Shown: positions 37,389 to 47,232, counted from the stretch's first letter. The stretch: DNA of 64,000 nt from Actinophytocola algeriensis (GCF_014203735.1 NZ_JACHJQ010000003.1:1055626-1119625); one strand, 5' to 3'. A program made the numbers and translations. Notes: a model not told the origin generated them from the sequence alone.

Positions 37389-38729
37389 GTGGTGGCGGAG
37401 GACCTCACCGGGCGTCGCCTGGGGCACTACCGGATCGACGGTGTGCTCGGCAAGGGCGGCATGAGCGTGATGTACCGCGCCACGGACATCCGCCTCGGCC
37501 GGAAGGTCGCGCTCAAGGTCATCGCGGAACACCTCACCGAGGACCCGGAGTTCCGGGAGCGGTTCGTCGACGAGGCACGCAACACCTCGGCCATCGACCA
37601 CGCGAACGTGGTGCCGCTGTACGACTTCGGTGAGGTCGACGGCCTGCTCTACATCGCCATGCGGCTCGTCGACGGGTCCGACCTCGCGTCGTTGATCAAG
37701 AACGAGCGGCTCGAGCCGGACCGCGCGGTCGCGCTGCTGTCGCAGGTCGCCGAGGCGCTGGACAACCTGCACGAGCGTGGTCTGGTCCACCTGGACGTCA
37801 AGCCCGCCAACGTGCTCGTCACGAGCCGCGAGTCGGCCGCCGAGCACATCTACGTCGCGGACTTCGGCCTGACCCGCCGCGGCGCCACCGGCCACCGCAC
37901 GCGTGGCGGCGACTTCCTCGGCTCACCCACCTACGCCGCGCCGGAGCACCTGCGCGGCGAGCCGGTGGACGCGCGCACCGACGCCTACTCGCTGGCCTGT
38001 GTGCTGTTCGCGTGCCTGTCCGGGCGGCCGCCGTTCCAGGGCGCGGTGCCCGAGGTCATCCAGGGCCACCTGAACCGCGAACCGCCGTCGCTCACCGAGG
38101 TGGTGCCGTCGCTGCCCGCCGGTATCGACGAGGTGATCCGCCGCGGCATGGCGAAGCGGCCGGCGGACCGGTACGCCACCTGCCGCGAGCTGATCGCCGC
38201 CGCCCGGCGGGCCCTGTCGCAGCCGGTGCGCCGCCCGCCCGCCGTGCCGGTGGGACACGGGCAGGGACCCGGCCAGGGACAGGGGCCCGGGCAGGGACCC
38301 GGCCAGCGGCCCGCGCCTGCCCAGCAACAGCAGCGCCCGCAGCAGACCACGCCCTACCGGCCGCAGCAACCACAGACCACCCCGCCCGGCGGGTACCAGC
38401 GGCCTGCCATGTCGTCGGCCGACCCGGTGCGGCTGCGCCCGCCGGCACCGGCCGCCGCGAGCACGGCGTTCACGTCGTCGGACTCCTCGGGCGGCAACCG
38501 GTGGATCGCGCCCGTGCTCGTCGGGATCGTCGCGATCGGCCTGATCGTGGCGGCCATCCTCTTCTTCAACTCCGGCGACCAGCCGTCGGGTCCCGGCGAC
38601 CAGCAGGAGACCACGACCACGAAGAAGAGCGTCCCGTCCATCAAGGTGGGCGACGGCGACTCCTCGAACGACTCCGACAGCGACTCCGAATCCGAGGACT
38701 CCGGCTCCGCCGAGACGTCCGGTCGCTGA
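37389..38729 (+). CDS. Membrane Ser/Thr protein kinase (Hanks type)
   Basis: 446 residues. Kinase domain about 10-270: glycine loop LGKGGMSVMY, ATP lysine in VALKVIAEH, catalytic loop HLDVKPANVL, DFG in VADFGLTRRG, activation segment to SPTYAAPEHL. A juxtamembrane Gln/Gly/Pro-rich linker (GQGPGQGQGPGQ) precedes a single transmembrane helix (WIAPVLVGIVAIGLIVAAILFF, about 378-400). The exterior is short, Ser/Asp-rich with no PASTA domain. HLD replaces the usual HRD, so it is a non-RD kinase that may not need loop phosphorylation. Start GTG 37389 or 37392. Confidence 0.9.
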   Translation: MVAEDLTGRRLGHYRIDGVLGKGGMSVMYRATDIRLGRKVALKVIAEHLTEDPEFRERFVDEARNTSAIDHANVVPLYDFGEVDGLLYIAMRLVDGSDLASLIKNERLEPDRAVALLSQVAEALDNLHERGLVHLDVKPANVLVTSRESAAEHIYVADFGLTRRGATGHRTRGGDFLGSPTYAAPEHLRGEPVDARTDAYSLACVLFACLSGRPPFQGAVPEVIQGHLNREPPSLTEVVPSLPAGIDEVIRRGMAKRPADRYATCRELIAAARRALSQPVRRPPAVPVGHGQGPGQGQGPGQGPGQRPAPAQQQQRPQQTTPYRPQQPQTTPPGGYQRPAMSSADPVRLRPPAPAAASTAFTSSDSSGGNRWIAPVLVGIVAIGLIVAAILFFNSGDQPSGPGDQQETTTTKKSVPSIKVGDGDSSNDSDSDSESEDSGSAETSGR

Positions 38730-38738
38730 CCTGGTCTT

Positions 38739-38765
38739 CTTGCACTCGGGCGGGGAGAGTGCTAA
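38739..38765 (+). promoter_or_regulatory. CIRCE operator 1 of groEL
   Basis: GCACTC-N9-GAGTGC core with a perfect right arm GAGTGCTAA (38757-38765) and imperfect outer bases in the left arm. HrcA is expected to bind; distance to groEL is about 135 bp. Confidence 0.75.
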
Positions 38766-38773
38766 ACACGGAG

Positions 38774-38800
38774 TTGGCACTCTGTACTTCCGAGTGCCAA
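38774..38800 (+). promoter_or_regulatory. CIRCE operator 2 of groEL
   Basis: TTGGCACTC (38774-38782), nine bases, GAGTGCCAA (38792-38800): a perfect CIRCE-type inverted repeat. With operator 1 eight bases upstream, it forms a double HrcA site. Confidence 0.9.
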
Positions 38801-38873
38801 AACGAGGTCGGGACGGTGAGGCCGGGAGTCTCCGGTCGTCCGTCGCGGGCACCGAGCCTGGCCACGGACGTGA

Positions 38874-40526
<1,653 letters not shown>

Positions 40527-40553
40527 TCCAGCCACGGTAGGTAGCCAGCTGTT

Positions 40554-40593
40554 CCGAAGGGCCCTGGGCGCGAAAGCGCTCAGGGCCCTTCGG
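40554..40593 (+). terminator. Terminator of groEL
   Basis: CCGAAGGGCCCTG pairs with CAGGGCCCTTCGG; the stem continues through GGCGC/GCGCT to a GAAA tetraloop, about 18 bp in all. It lies 27 bp after the stop and separates convergent groEL and the Abi-alpha gene. Confidence 0.88.
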
Positions 40594-40622
40594 CATTTCC
40601 CAACCCGGCGAGAAACGAACGC

Positions 40623-41321
40623 TCAGTCCATGGGCAGACAGGTGCGGCAGAAGTCCTCACCGAACGGGGTCAGGTGAATGCTGCGTCGAATGGTCTTCCC
40701 GGCACGACCGGCCCGGGCGATGGCCTCCTGAACCTCTGGCTGGACCTCCACCACCTGGTACCGCTCCGGTTCGACCTCTTCCCGCGAATACCAGACCAAC
40801 CCCAACCGGAACAGGTTGTTCAAGTAGGCGTTCGTCCGGTCGAGGCGCCGAACGCCGGCCAGCCGCCCGACCATCGACAACCCGGCCTCGATCAGTTCCG
40901 AGCCGATCCCCAGTGGACGGTTGGTCCGCACGTCGACCATCGGCTGCGGGCCCTCGCGGAAGAGGAAGCGCAGCATGCGCGCCTCGTCCGGGGTGAGCTC
41001 GCCCAGGATTCGTTCGTACGCGGGATGGGTGTCCTCCACGAAGTGCACGTCCGATGACCGGCGCAGCAACTCCGCCCCTCGCGCCCGCAACTCGGCCGTG
41101 GAGGCGTCGTGTTCGTCCGGCGCGGGCTGCACGCCCAGCACCGACTGCGCCGCGGCACGCAGCTCCGCGCCGAGGTCCTGTGCGATCTTCACCGGTGGCT
41201 CACCGGCCGCCAGCCCGCGCACCACCCGCTGTCCCGTGTGGACGGAAGTCTGCACGACCCACTGCGCGGTGGACAGTCCCGCGTTCGCGGCTATCCGCAG
41301 CAGTCCCCATGAAGAAGCCAT
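40623..41321 (-). CDS. Abi-alpha (DUF4393)-family protein
   Basis: 232 residues. The C-terminal two thirds match the Abi-alpha pattern: HPAYERILGELTPDEARMLRFL, then NAYLNNLFRLGLVWYS, and LTPFGEDFCRTC at the end. The family name comes from abortive-infection annotations, but few members have a tested function. N-terminus is hydrophilic-helical. ATG 41321 follows the DUF445 stop by one base, so the two are co-translated and probably act together, perhaps at the membrane. Last gene of a minus-strand series that starts at the sigma factor. Confidence 0.65.
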   Translation of the reverse strand: MASSWGLLRIAANAGLSTAQWVVQTSVHTGQRVVRGLAAGEPPVKIAQDLGAELRAAAQSVLGVQPAPDEHDASTAELRARGAELLRRSSDVHFVEDTHPAYERILGELTPDEARMLRFLFREGPQPMVDVRTNRPLGIGSELIEAGLSMVGRLAGVRRLDRTNAYLNNLFRLGLVWYSREEVEPERYQVVEVQPEVQEAIARAGRAGKTIRRSIHLTPFGEDFCRTCLPMD

Positions 41322-41322
41322 C

Positions 41323-42618
41323 TCACACCCCGAAGATCGCCAGATGGATGAGCCCGGCGCCGACGCCGAGCACTCCGCCGTGCACGAACAACAGCCACTC
41401 GTCCTGTTTGATGGCCGACCGCAGCAGTTCGTTGAACTCGTCATACCGCAGCTGCCGCATCTGCCGCGCGACGAACGCCCTGATCTTGCCCGCCTGCTGC
41501 CTGCCGAACTCCGTGTCGCCGAAGACCGACGCGAACTCCACGGCCTCGTGCGCCACCGCGTCGCGGATCCGGTCGTACCGCTCGGTGCCGATGCCGACCC
41601 GCACCGCCGACCGCGCGAACCCGATCGCGTCGTCCACCGCGGGCCGCAGCGAGGTCTCCAGCATCTGCCGCGTGCGGTCCGAGCGCGGGCCGAACAGCAG
41701 TTCGTCGCCGATGTTCTTCATGTTGATGACGTCGTCGGAGATGATCTTGGCCATCACATCGCTCACCTCCGGCTGCCGCCGCAGGAACAGCCCGTGGAAC
41801 CGGAACGGGCCGACGCGTCTCGGGAACACCGGCTCGAAGATCATCTTGATGCCGATCCAGTTGGCGACCCAGCCGATCACCGCGCCGCCGAGCGGCAGCA
41901 CCCACCAGTACGGCAGCGCCTCCAGCAGGAACACCAGCCCGATGCCTGCCGGGAAACCGAAGTAGAACCCGAAGTTCTGCATGAACCGCAGCTCCTTGCG
42001 GCCCACCTCGCGGAGCATGTCGTTCATCAGCTCCGGGTGCTCCTCGAAGTGCCGGATCACCAGCAGCTTCGCGTCGATGAGCTGCTCGATGTGCTCGCCG
42101 AGCTGGTCGGTGAGGCCGCGCACGATCACCGGCAGCCGCCGCTGGATCCTGGCGTGCACCGCCGACTTGATCACCGGCGGCAGGTCGTGCCACAGCCGCG
42201 GGTGCTCGCGTTCCATGATCCGTTCGACCACGCCGCGGATCTCCTCGCGCGCGGTCGCCGCGATGTGGTCGGCGATCTTGTCCGGTTCGAACTCGCGGTA
42301 GAAGTCGCCGATGCTGCCCACTTTGAGCAGTGCCTTGTCGACGGAGATCGAGGCCATCTTGGACACCCGCGACGGGATGATGCCCTGCCAGCCGAACCGG
42401 CCGTCGTGCGTGATCGCGGGGATGACCTGCACGCGCCTCGGCAGGTAGGGGTACAGGAACCGCAGCCCCGGCCACCGGATGCCGTGGAACCGCATCGGCT
42501 GGAACAGCATGATCACGCCGGTCCAGTTGGTGACGTACCCGATGACGCCGGTGAACAGCGGCACGGAGATCAGGTGCGTGAGGAACCGCGAGTCCGACCA
42601 GTCGATAGCCAGGATCAC
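41323..42618 (-). CDS. DUF445-family membrane protein
   Basis: 431 residues. An N-terminal helix with VPLFTGVIGYVTNWTGVIMLFQPM and a second hydrophobic region (IGLVFLLEALPYWWVLPLGGAVIGWVANWIGIKMIFEP) give the repeated NW(T/I)G(V/I) motif of DUF445; long amphipathic helices lie between. A last hydrophobic helix ends the protein. Function unknown; proposed membrane-associated. GTG 42618 follows GAGGGGGGCG. It starts 61 bp after the CHAT gene stop on the same strand. Confidence 0.8.
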   Translation of the reverse strand: MILAIDWSDSRFLTHLISVPLFTGVIGYVTNWTGVIMLFQPMRFHGIRWPGLRFLYPYLPRRVQVIPAITHDGRFGWQGIIPSRVSKMASISVDKALLKVGSIGDFYREFEPDKIADHIAATAREEIRGVVERIMEREHPRLWHDLPPVIKSAVHARIQRRLPVIVRGLTDQLGEHIEQLIDAKLLVIRHFEEHPELMNDMLREVGRKELRFMQNFGFYFGFPAGIGLVFLLEALPYWWVLPLGGAVIGWVANWIGIKMIFEPVFPRRVGPFRFHGLFLRRQPEVSDVMAKIISDDVINMKNIGDELLFGPRSDRTRQMLETSLRPAVDDAIGFARSAVRVGIGTERYDRIRDAVAHEAVEFASVFGDTEFGRQQAGKIRAFVARQMRQLRYDEFNELLRSAIKQDEWLLFVHGGVLGVGAGLIHLAIFGV

Positions 42619-42679
42619 CGTTCGCCCCCCTCGCAAGCCGATGACCCATGGTCAGTGGTCAACGATCTTCGTGCAATGC

Positions 42680-45370
42680 CTAACCCGCGCCCAGCAGGAT
42701 AAACGGCCGCCGGAGGGGGTCGGCGGCGGTCGCCTCCGCGAGCGCGCGGGCGGGGCTGACGCCCGACGCGACCCGCCGGTGGTAGTCGGTCATGGTGTCC
42801 GCGAGGTCGGCGGCGAGGTCCGGCTGGTTGGTGAGGCGGCGGTGGTAGTCGGTCATCGTCAGCGCGGCAGACCGGTGCCCGACCCGGTTCACGGCCGCGA
42901 CCACGGTCCGCGACCCGCTCGCGAGCATCGCGCCGGCGAACCCGAGCGGCTCGTCCCCCGGCCGGATGTGCGACAGCGCCAGCTCGCACGCGCCGAGCAC
43001 GATGTGCGCCGGCGGCCGCCGCAGCCGCGCCACCTCGTGCGCGAGCAGCCCGCCGTCGTGCAGCTCCAGGCGGGAGAACATCGCGTTGGCGGCCTCGTGC
43101 GTGCCGTGCGCGGCGATGTGGACGAGCTTCGCACCGTCCATCGCGGACAGCACCGCGGCGGTCGTCGCCTCCGCGCCGTCCAGGACGATCGCCTCCGGGT
43201 ACACCTCCCGCAGCTGGTCCAGCTCGGTCGCCGACGTCGGCAGGTCCGGCCCGCGTACCAGCACGACCGGTCCGTCGGCGGGCACGACCTCGTCCGCGCT
43301 GATCCACGCGGTCGCCGACGGCGCCACCGACACTGCCCGCCCCCGCAGCGAGGGCAGCGACTCCCACGGCACCGAGTACAGCCCCCCGAACGGCACGACG
43401 ACCAGCTCCCGGTCGCCGAGCAGGTCCGCCGGGATCCCGTGCTCGCCGAACAACAGGTCGTCGAGCGTGGTGATGCGCCGCAGCGCGGACTGGGACACGG
43501 CCTGGCGGAGCGGCTCGATCAGCTCGTCGGGCGCCAGTGCGTCGAGGTCCGCGTGCAGCTGGCGGGCGATCTCCAGCACGGCCTCTTTCGGCCCGAGGCG
43601 GACGAGCTTGGTCCGTCCACCGGAGACGATCACGGCGGCCAGGTCGCGGTCGGGGCCCGCGAAGCTGATCAACGCCCGGTCGCCAAGCCGCTCGATGATC
43701 TCGGCCGGGGCGGCGACGGGCCGCGGCCGTCCCCAGTGGGAGGTGTGCCAGCCGAGGCGGCTGACCTCACGCTGCAGTGCGGCCGAGCGGCGTTCGAGGT
43801 GCGTGACCGCGCGGCGTTCGAGGCGGGCCTGCTGCACGGTCCGCAGTACGGTCCGCAGCTCGGTGACCCGGCTGGCCAGCTCGGGGTCGTCGATCGCGGG
43901 CAGCGGTTCGTAGCGGTACACCTGCGCGCGGGTGCGTTCCTGCCAGGAGAGGACCCGGCGGGCGTCGGCGTCCGAGCGGGCGTCGTCGAGCACCAGGCCG
44001 ACCGCGAGCCTGCCCAGCTCGATGCCGTGCACGGCGGTGCCGCACACCAGGTCGAGCCCGCCCATCCGGTCGCGGACCGCGCCCAGCTCGTCGAACCCGG
44101 CCTTGGCCTGGGCGAGGGCGGTCCGCTTCTGCCCGTGGGCGAGCGCGACCTCCGCACGGCAGAGCCTGCGCATCACCTTGTGGTCGATCGGCTCGATCCG
44201 GCTGGGCTGCGGCACCTCGTCGAGCAGCTGCGCGGCGGCGTCGACCTGGCCGCGGCGCAGCAACAGCCGCACCGCGAGCATCCTGGCCAGCGCGGCCTCG
44301 TCGGTCAGCCCGACCGCCGACAACCGTTCCGCGAGCCGGGTGGGGGCCGCGGCGGCCGGCCTGCCGGAGCCGTCCGACAGCGCGGCGGTGACCTCGGCGC
44401 GCACCTTCGTGAGCGCGGCGACCTCCGCCCACGACTCGCTGCCGCGCTTGACGAACCGCCTGCGCGCGGACTCCGCGAGCTTCTTCGCCATCGTCAGGTC
44501 GCCCTCCAGCAGCGCGGCCGCCGCCCTGGCGATCTCCGCCTCTGCGAGGTCCTGGCTGACCTTCTGCTCCCGCAGGCTCGGCAGGGCCTCGTCGAGGTAC
44601 CGCGCCGCGTCCTCGGCGAGCCCCGCGGTGAGCAGCGCCCTGGCGAGGTCGATCTGGGTGCGTGGCACCAGGCCGGGCGCGAGGTCGCGAAACGCCCGTT
44701 CCGCGTTCTGGTAGTGGTCGAGCGCCACCGGGACGTCGCCGGTGAGCTGGGCGATGTCGCCGAGGTTGCCCTGCGCCTTCGCGCGGAGGCGGGACAGGCC
44801 GTGCTCGTCGGCGAGCGCGATCACGCGGTGCATGTCGGCCTCGGCGGGGCCGGGTTTGCCGTCGGCGATGTGGGTGAGGCCGCGGTTCATGATCACGCGG
44901 GCCAGTACCTCGGGGTCGAGGTCGGAGTCGGTGAGCGCGCCCTCGAGCAGGGGGATCGCGCGGTCGAACAGTTCCAGCGCCTCGGCGGTGCGGCCGGTGC
45001 GGTGCAGCACGAGCGCGCGCTGGCTGTCGACGAGCCCCAGCATGCCCGCGCGCCGCGGCCCGCCGGACAGGCCGCTCGCGAGTGCGTTGGCGGTGCCGAG
45101 GTGCGCGAGGCCCCCCGGCACCGACCCGGCTTCCGCTTCCGTGTAGCCGAGGCTGACGAGCACGCGGATGCGCATCGTGACCGCGTGGACGTCGGTGTCG
45201 TCCACCGGGAGCGCCTGCAGCGCGAGCTGCAGCAGTTTGACCGCTTCGGCGGGTCGTCCCGCCGCAGCGACCTCGACGGCTTTCCCCCTGAGGTCGGCTG
45301 CGGCGGCGACGCCGTTGCCGGATGTGGTGCTGTCCGCGGCGGTCCCGCCCTTGCTCAGGCGTTGTGACAC
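42680..45370 (-). CDS. TPR-CHAT caspase-like protease
   Basis: 896 residues. About 25-560 is helical TPR-like repeat (e.g. GRTAEALELFDRAIPLLEGAL, RLRAKAQGNLGDIAQLTGDV); about 600-896 is a CHAT domain of the caspase fold. The predicted dyad is H755 in VHIAAHGTH and C795 in VLGACELA. A short duplication places MTDYHRR twice, 21 residues apart, near the C-terminus. CHAT proteases fused to TPRs are known to cleave partner proteins after a trigger; here the upstream operon offers a sigma factor, a beta-sandwich protein and a small peptide. GTG 45370 chosen as the last start before TPRs; upstream frame lacks support. Confidence 0.85.
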   Translation of the reverse strand: MSQRLSKGGTAADSTTSGNGVAAAADLRGKAVEVAAAGRPAEAVKLLQLALQALPVDDTDVHAVTMRIRVLVSLGYTEAEAGSVPGGLAHLGTANALASGLSGGPRRAGMLGLVDSQRALVLHRTGRTAEALELFDRAIPLLEGALTDSDLDPEVLARVIMNRGLTHIADGKPGPAEADMHRVIALADEHGLSRLRAKAQGNLGDIAQLTGDVPVALDHYQNAERAFRDLAPGLVPRTQIDLARALLTAGLAEDAARYLDEALPSLREQKVSQDLAEAEIARAAAALLEGDLTMAKKLAESARRRFVKRGSESWAEVAALTKVRAEVTAALSDGSGRPAAAAPTRLAERLSAVGLTDEAALARMLAVRLLLRRGQVDAAAQLLDEVPQPSRIEPIDHKVMRRLCRAEVALAHGQKRTALAQAKAGFDELGAVRDRMGGLDLVCGTAVHGIELGRLAVGLVLDDARSDADARRVLSWQERTRAQVYRYEPLPAIDDPELASRVTELRTVLRTVQQARLERRAVTHLERRSAALQREVSRLGWHTSHWGRPRPVAAPAEIIERLGDRALISFAGPDRDLAAVIVSGGRTKLVRLGPKEAVLEIARQLHADLDALAPDELIEPLRQAVSQSALRRITTLDDLLFGEHGIPADLLGDRELVVVPFGGLYSVPWESLPSLRGRAVSVAPSATAWISADEVVPADGPVVLVRGPDLPTSATELDQLREVYPEAIVLDGAEATTAAVLSAMDGAKLVHIAAHGTHEAANAMFSRLELHDGGLLAHEVARLRRPPAHIVLGACELALSHIRPGDEPLGFAGAMLASGSRTVVAAVNRVGHRSAALTMTDYHRRLTNQPDLAADLADTMTDYHRRVASGVSPARALAEATAADPLRRPFILLGAG

Positions 45371-45378
45371 ATCACCAA

Positions 45379-45402
45379 TGGCACCACACGTGTCACCCCG
45401 TG
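45379..45402 (-). promoter_or_regulatory. Candidate promoter/operator ahead of the CHAT gene
   Basis: The spacer between the peptide and CHAT genes carries TGGCACC (45379-45385) and GTCACCCCGTG (45392-45402). Both words also occur upstream of the sigma-factor gene (46794-46841). This could be an internal promoter read by the module's own sigma factor. Confidence 0.35.
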
Positions 45403-45425
45403 CGCGATGTCGGGGCAGTTGATCG

Positions 45426-45581
45426 TCAGGCCGGCGATCCCGTCGGGATGCTGTTGCCCTCGTGGTGGCCCATCGGTTCCGCATTGCCCTCGTGGTGGCC
45501 GGTGGTGTGGGCCGTCGAGCCGCACTCGGCACAGGGCGGCTGCGGGTTGGTCGGATCCTTGGTGATCGTGGTCTCCGTCAT
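45426..45581 (-). CDS. 51-residue Cys/His-rich peptide in the sigma/CHAT operon
   Basis: Begins MTETTITKDPTNPQPP, then CAECG and a His/Gly-rich part where GHHEGN occurs twice, nine residues apart. CxxC plus His clusters could bind a metal; alternatively it is a protease substrate or a modified-peptide precursor. No family recognised. ATG 45581 has AGGA close and GAGGGGAG farther upstream. It lies 55 bp before the CHAT start and 113 bp after the beta-sandwich gene, all on the same strand. Confidence 0.6.
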   Translation of the reverse strand: MTETTITKDPTNPQPPCAECGSTAHTTGHHEGNAEPMGHHEGNSIPTGSPA

Positions 45582-45694
45582 TCCTGATCTCCCCTCTCGT
45601 CGGAATGCTGCGTATTCACCTACATAAGAGGCGAACATTCACAGTGAGATACAGCAGAATATCTGCCGTTCGGGGGAGTTGGGGGCTATTCGGG

Positions 45695-46159
45695 TTACAA
45701 ATCGACAGTGGGTGTGACCACGGTGCGTGACTGCTCGGCATTCATGCGTACAAGTAGCTGGGTGGTGCCCCTCGGCACCTCGGTCAGCACGAAGCGCCCG
45801 CCCTCGTCCGCGGTGGTGACGGCGGAGCCGTGGTCGGCGACGCGGACCTCGACGCCGTGGGCCCCGGCGGGCACGAGCCAGCCGTCGATGCGCTGCCGTT
45901 CACCGGTTCGGGTGACGTTGACCATGACGGTCAGGTCGCCGACGAAGAACGTGATGGTGCCGGGCATGCCGCCGCGGACACCGGCGAGCGGCCGGTTGTC
46001 GGCCCACTGTGCGACCTCGAGTTCGACGTGGCGGTCGATGTCGTCGAGCGCCACGGCGAACTGGGTTCTCTCGACCAGGCCGGGCGGTAGCGGGTCCAGC
46101 TCGTTCACGAGCCGCGCCACCTCGGCCATCAGGTCGTCGTCAGTGTGGTTCGTTCTCAT
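45695..46159 (-). CDS. Beta-sandwich (carboxypeptidase-regulatory-like) protein coupled to the sigma factor
   Basis: 154 residues. An N-terminal helical region (about 5-45, DDLMAEVARLVNELDPLPPGLVERT) is followed by an all-beta domain ending in a CarboxypepD_reg-like repeat (DEGGRFVLTEVPRGTTQLLVRM). No membrane helix. Its ATG overlaps the sigma-factor stop (ATGA), the arrangement usual for sigma/anti-sigma pairs, so it may hold the sigma factor and be the CHAT protease target. That role is inference. Confidence 0.65.
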   Translation of the reverse strand: MRTNHTDDDLMAEVARLVNELDPLPPGLVERTQFAVALDDIDRHVELEVAQWADNRPLAGVRGGMPGTITFFVGDLTVMVNVTRTGERQRIDGWLVPAGAHGVEVRVADHGSAVTTADEGGRFVLTEVPRGTTQLLVRMNAEQSRTVVTPTVDL

Positions 46160-46758
46160 GATCCACTGTCCCCGTCGTACAGCGAGCGCAGGTTGTTCAG
46201 GCAGCGCCCTCGTGTCGGTCCGATACTCCCGTGCGGCATGTGCAGGGCCTCCGCGACCGCGCGGTACTCCGCCCGGCCCGCGATCACGGTCAGCCGCAGC
46301 AGCTCCTGGCAGCGCTGCGAAAGCTTGTGGAACGCGGACCACAGCTGGTGGTCGCGCTCCGTGCGGAGCACTTCGTGTTCGGGAGACGGATCGGTCGTCG
46401 GTGTGCGCTCGGCCATCTCCTGGGACAGTTCCACCGTTCCGCCAGCGCGGTGTTGTATCCGGTTGGCCTCACGGCGGGTGGTGGTGATCAGCCAGCCCGC
46501 GAGCGCGCGGGGTTCGGTCAACCGGTGCAGGTGCCGCAGCAACGCGAGCCACACCGTCTGCACCACGTCCTCCGCGGTCGTGCGGTCGAGACCGCTGCCG
46601 CGGGCGACGTGCCACACCAACGGCGCGAGGTCGGCGACCAGGGCGTCGAACGCCTCCTTGTCACCGTCCCGTGCTGCCAGCATGCATGCCGCGTGCCGGT
46701 CCCGGCCCTCGAGCTCAGCCCAAGGCTTGACCATGCTTGCGGTCTGCAGTTCCGTCAC
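46156..46758 (-). CDS. ECF-type RNA polymerase sigma factor
   Basis: 200 residues. Region 2 (about 28-95: EAFDALVADLAPLVWHVARG, TAEDVVQTVWLALLRHL, LAGWLITTTRREA) and region 4 (about 130-190: LSQRCQELLRLTVIAG, YRAVAEALHMPHGSIGPTRGRCLNNLR) with a helix-turn-helix. First gene of the operon with the beta-sandwich protein, the peptide and TPR-CHAT. GTG 46758. The promoter region has an inverted repeat and a word shared with the CHAT spacer, compatible with autoregulation. Confidence 0.88.
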   Translation of the reverse strand: MTELQTASMVKPWAELEGRDRHAACMLAARDGDKEAFDALVADLAPLVWHVARGSGLDRTTAEDVVQTVWLALLRHLHRLTEPRALAGWLITTTRREANRIQHRAGGTVELSQEMAERTPTTDPSPEHEVLRTERDHQLWSAFHKLSQRCQELLRLTVIAGRAEYRAVAEALHMPHGSIGPTRGRCLNNLRSLYDGDSGS

Positions 46759-46793
46759 CGCTTCCCACCCCGCTTCGAGGGTCGCTCTGCTCG

Positions 46794-46841
46794 TGGCACC
46801 CGCTTATGGTGCCAATCCGTCTTGCCCGAAGTCACCCCGTG
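46794..46841 (-). promoter_or_regulatory. Candidate control region of the sigma-factor operon
   Basis: Inverted repeat TGGCACC-N7-GGTGCCA (46794-46814) lies about 35 bp before the sigma start, and GTCACCCCGTG (46831-46841) lies further upstream. TGGCACC and GTCACCCCGTG recur before the CHAT gene. Shared words suggest coregulation. Confidence 0.4.
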
Positions 46842-46899
46842 TGGGGTCTTACGTTCAAGAGCGTCGGTACGTGATGTAGATACCGACCATTCGGGTGGT

Positions 46900-47223
46900 T
46901 CAAGCAGATTGCGAGATCACTAACAGCAACACCCCGAGCCCGATGACCACACCGGCCAGCAAGGTGCCGCAGCCGACGCCGACAATACCCCGGGTCGACT
47001 TCGCGCGGATGGCGAGCAGGTTGGCGACAACCGCGCTGACCAGCACGAACCCGCCGAAAATGGCGGTCGCGACCAGTACGGCGCCGGTCAGGTCCCGCAG
47101 CGCGGACCCGAACGCGAGCGCGAGCAGGAAGACGAGGACGGCCCCGGCCAGAGCGAGCGCGGAGGCGAGCAGGACGAGCGCCCGGGCGGTGCCGGGCCGG
47201 GAGAACGTCCGCTTCTGGTCCAC
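46900..47223 (-). CDS. Small two-to-three-helix membrane protein
   Basis: 107 residues; no family recognised. Hydrophobic helices at about 14-42 (ALVLLASALALAGAVLVFLLAL), 47-70 and 80-105. GTG 47223 lies nine bases after the PspC gene stop, so they form a small operon. Probably envelope-related. It precedes the sigma operon by a 141-bp spacer. Confidence 0.65.
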   Translation of the reverse strand: MDQKRTFSRPGTARALVLLASALALAGAVLVFLLALAFGSALRDLTGAVLVATAIFGGFVLVSAVVANLLAIRAKSTRGIVGVGCGTLLAGVVIGLGVLLLVISQSA

Positions 47224-47232
47224 GCCCGCCGA

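Noticed and set aside
41323-45367. Several very long plus-strand frames (including one of 962 codons) antisense to the CHAT and DUF445 genes
   Set aside because: They are shadows of strongly GC-biased codons, with Arg/Pro/Ala-rich translations and no motifs.
42680-46758. TPR-CHAT plus sigma factor considered as a type III-E CRISPR (Craspase) locus
   Set aside because: No gRAMP/Cas7-11-like effector, no repeat array and no Csx30-like gene is present; only the protease and sigma-factor components are comparable.
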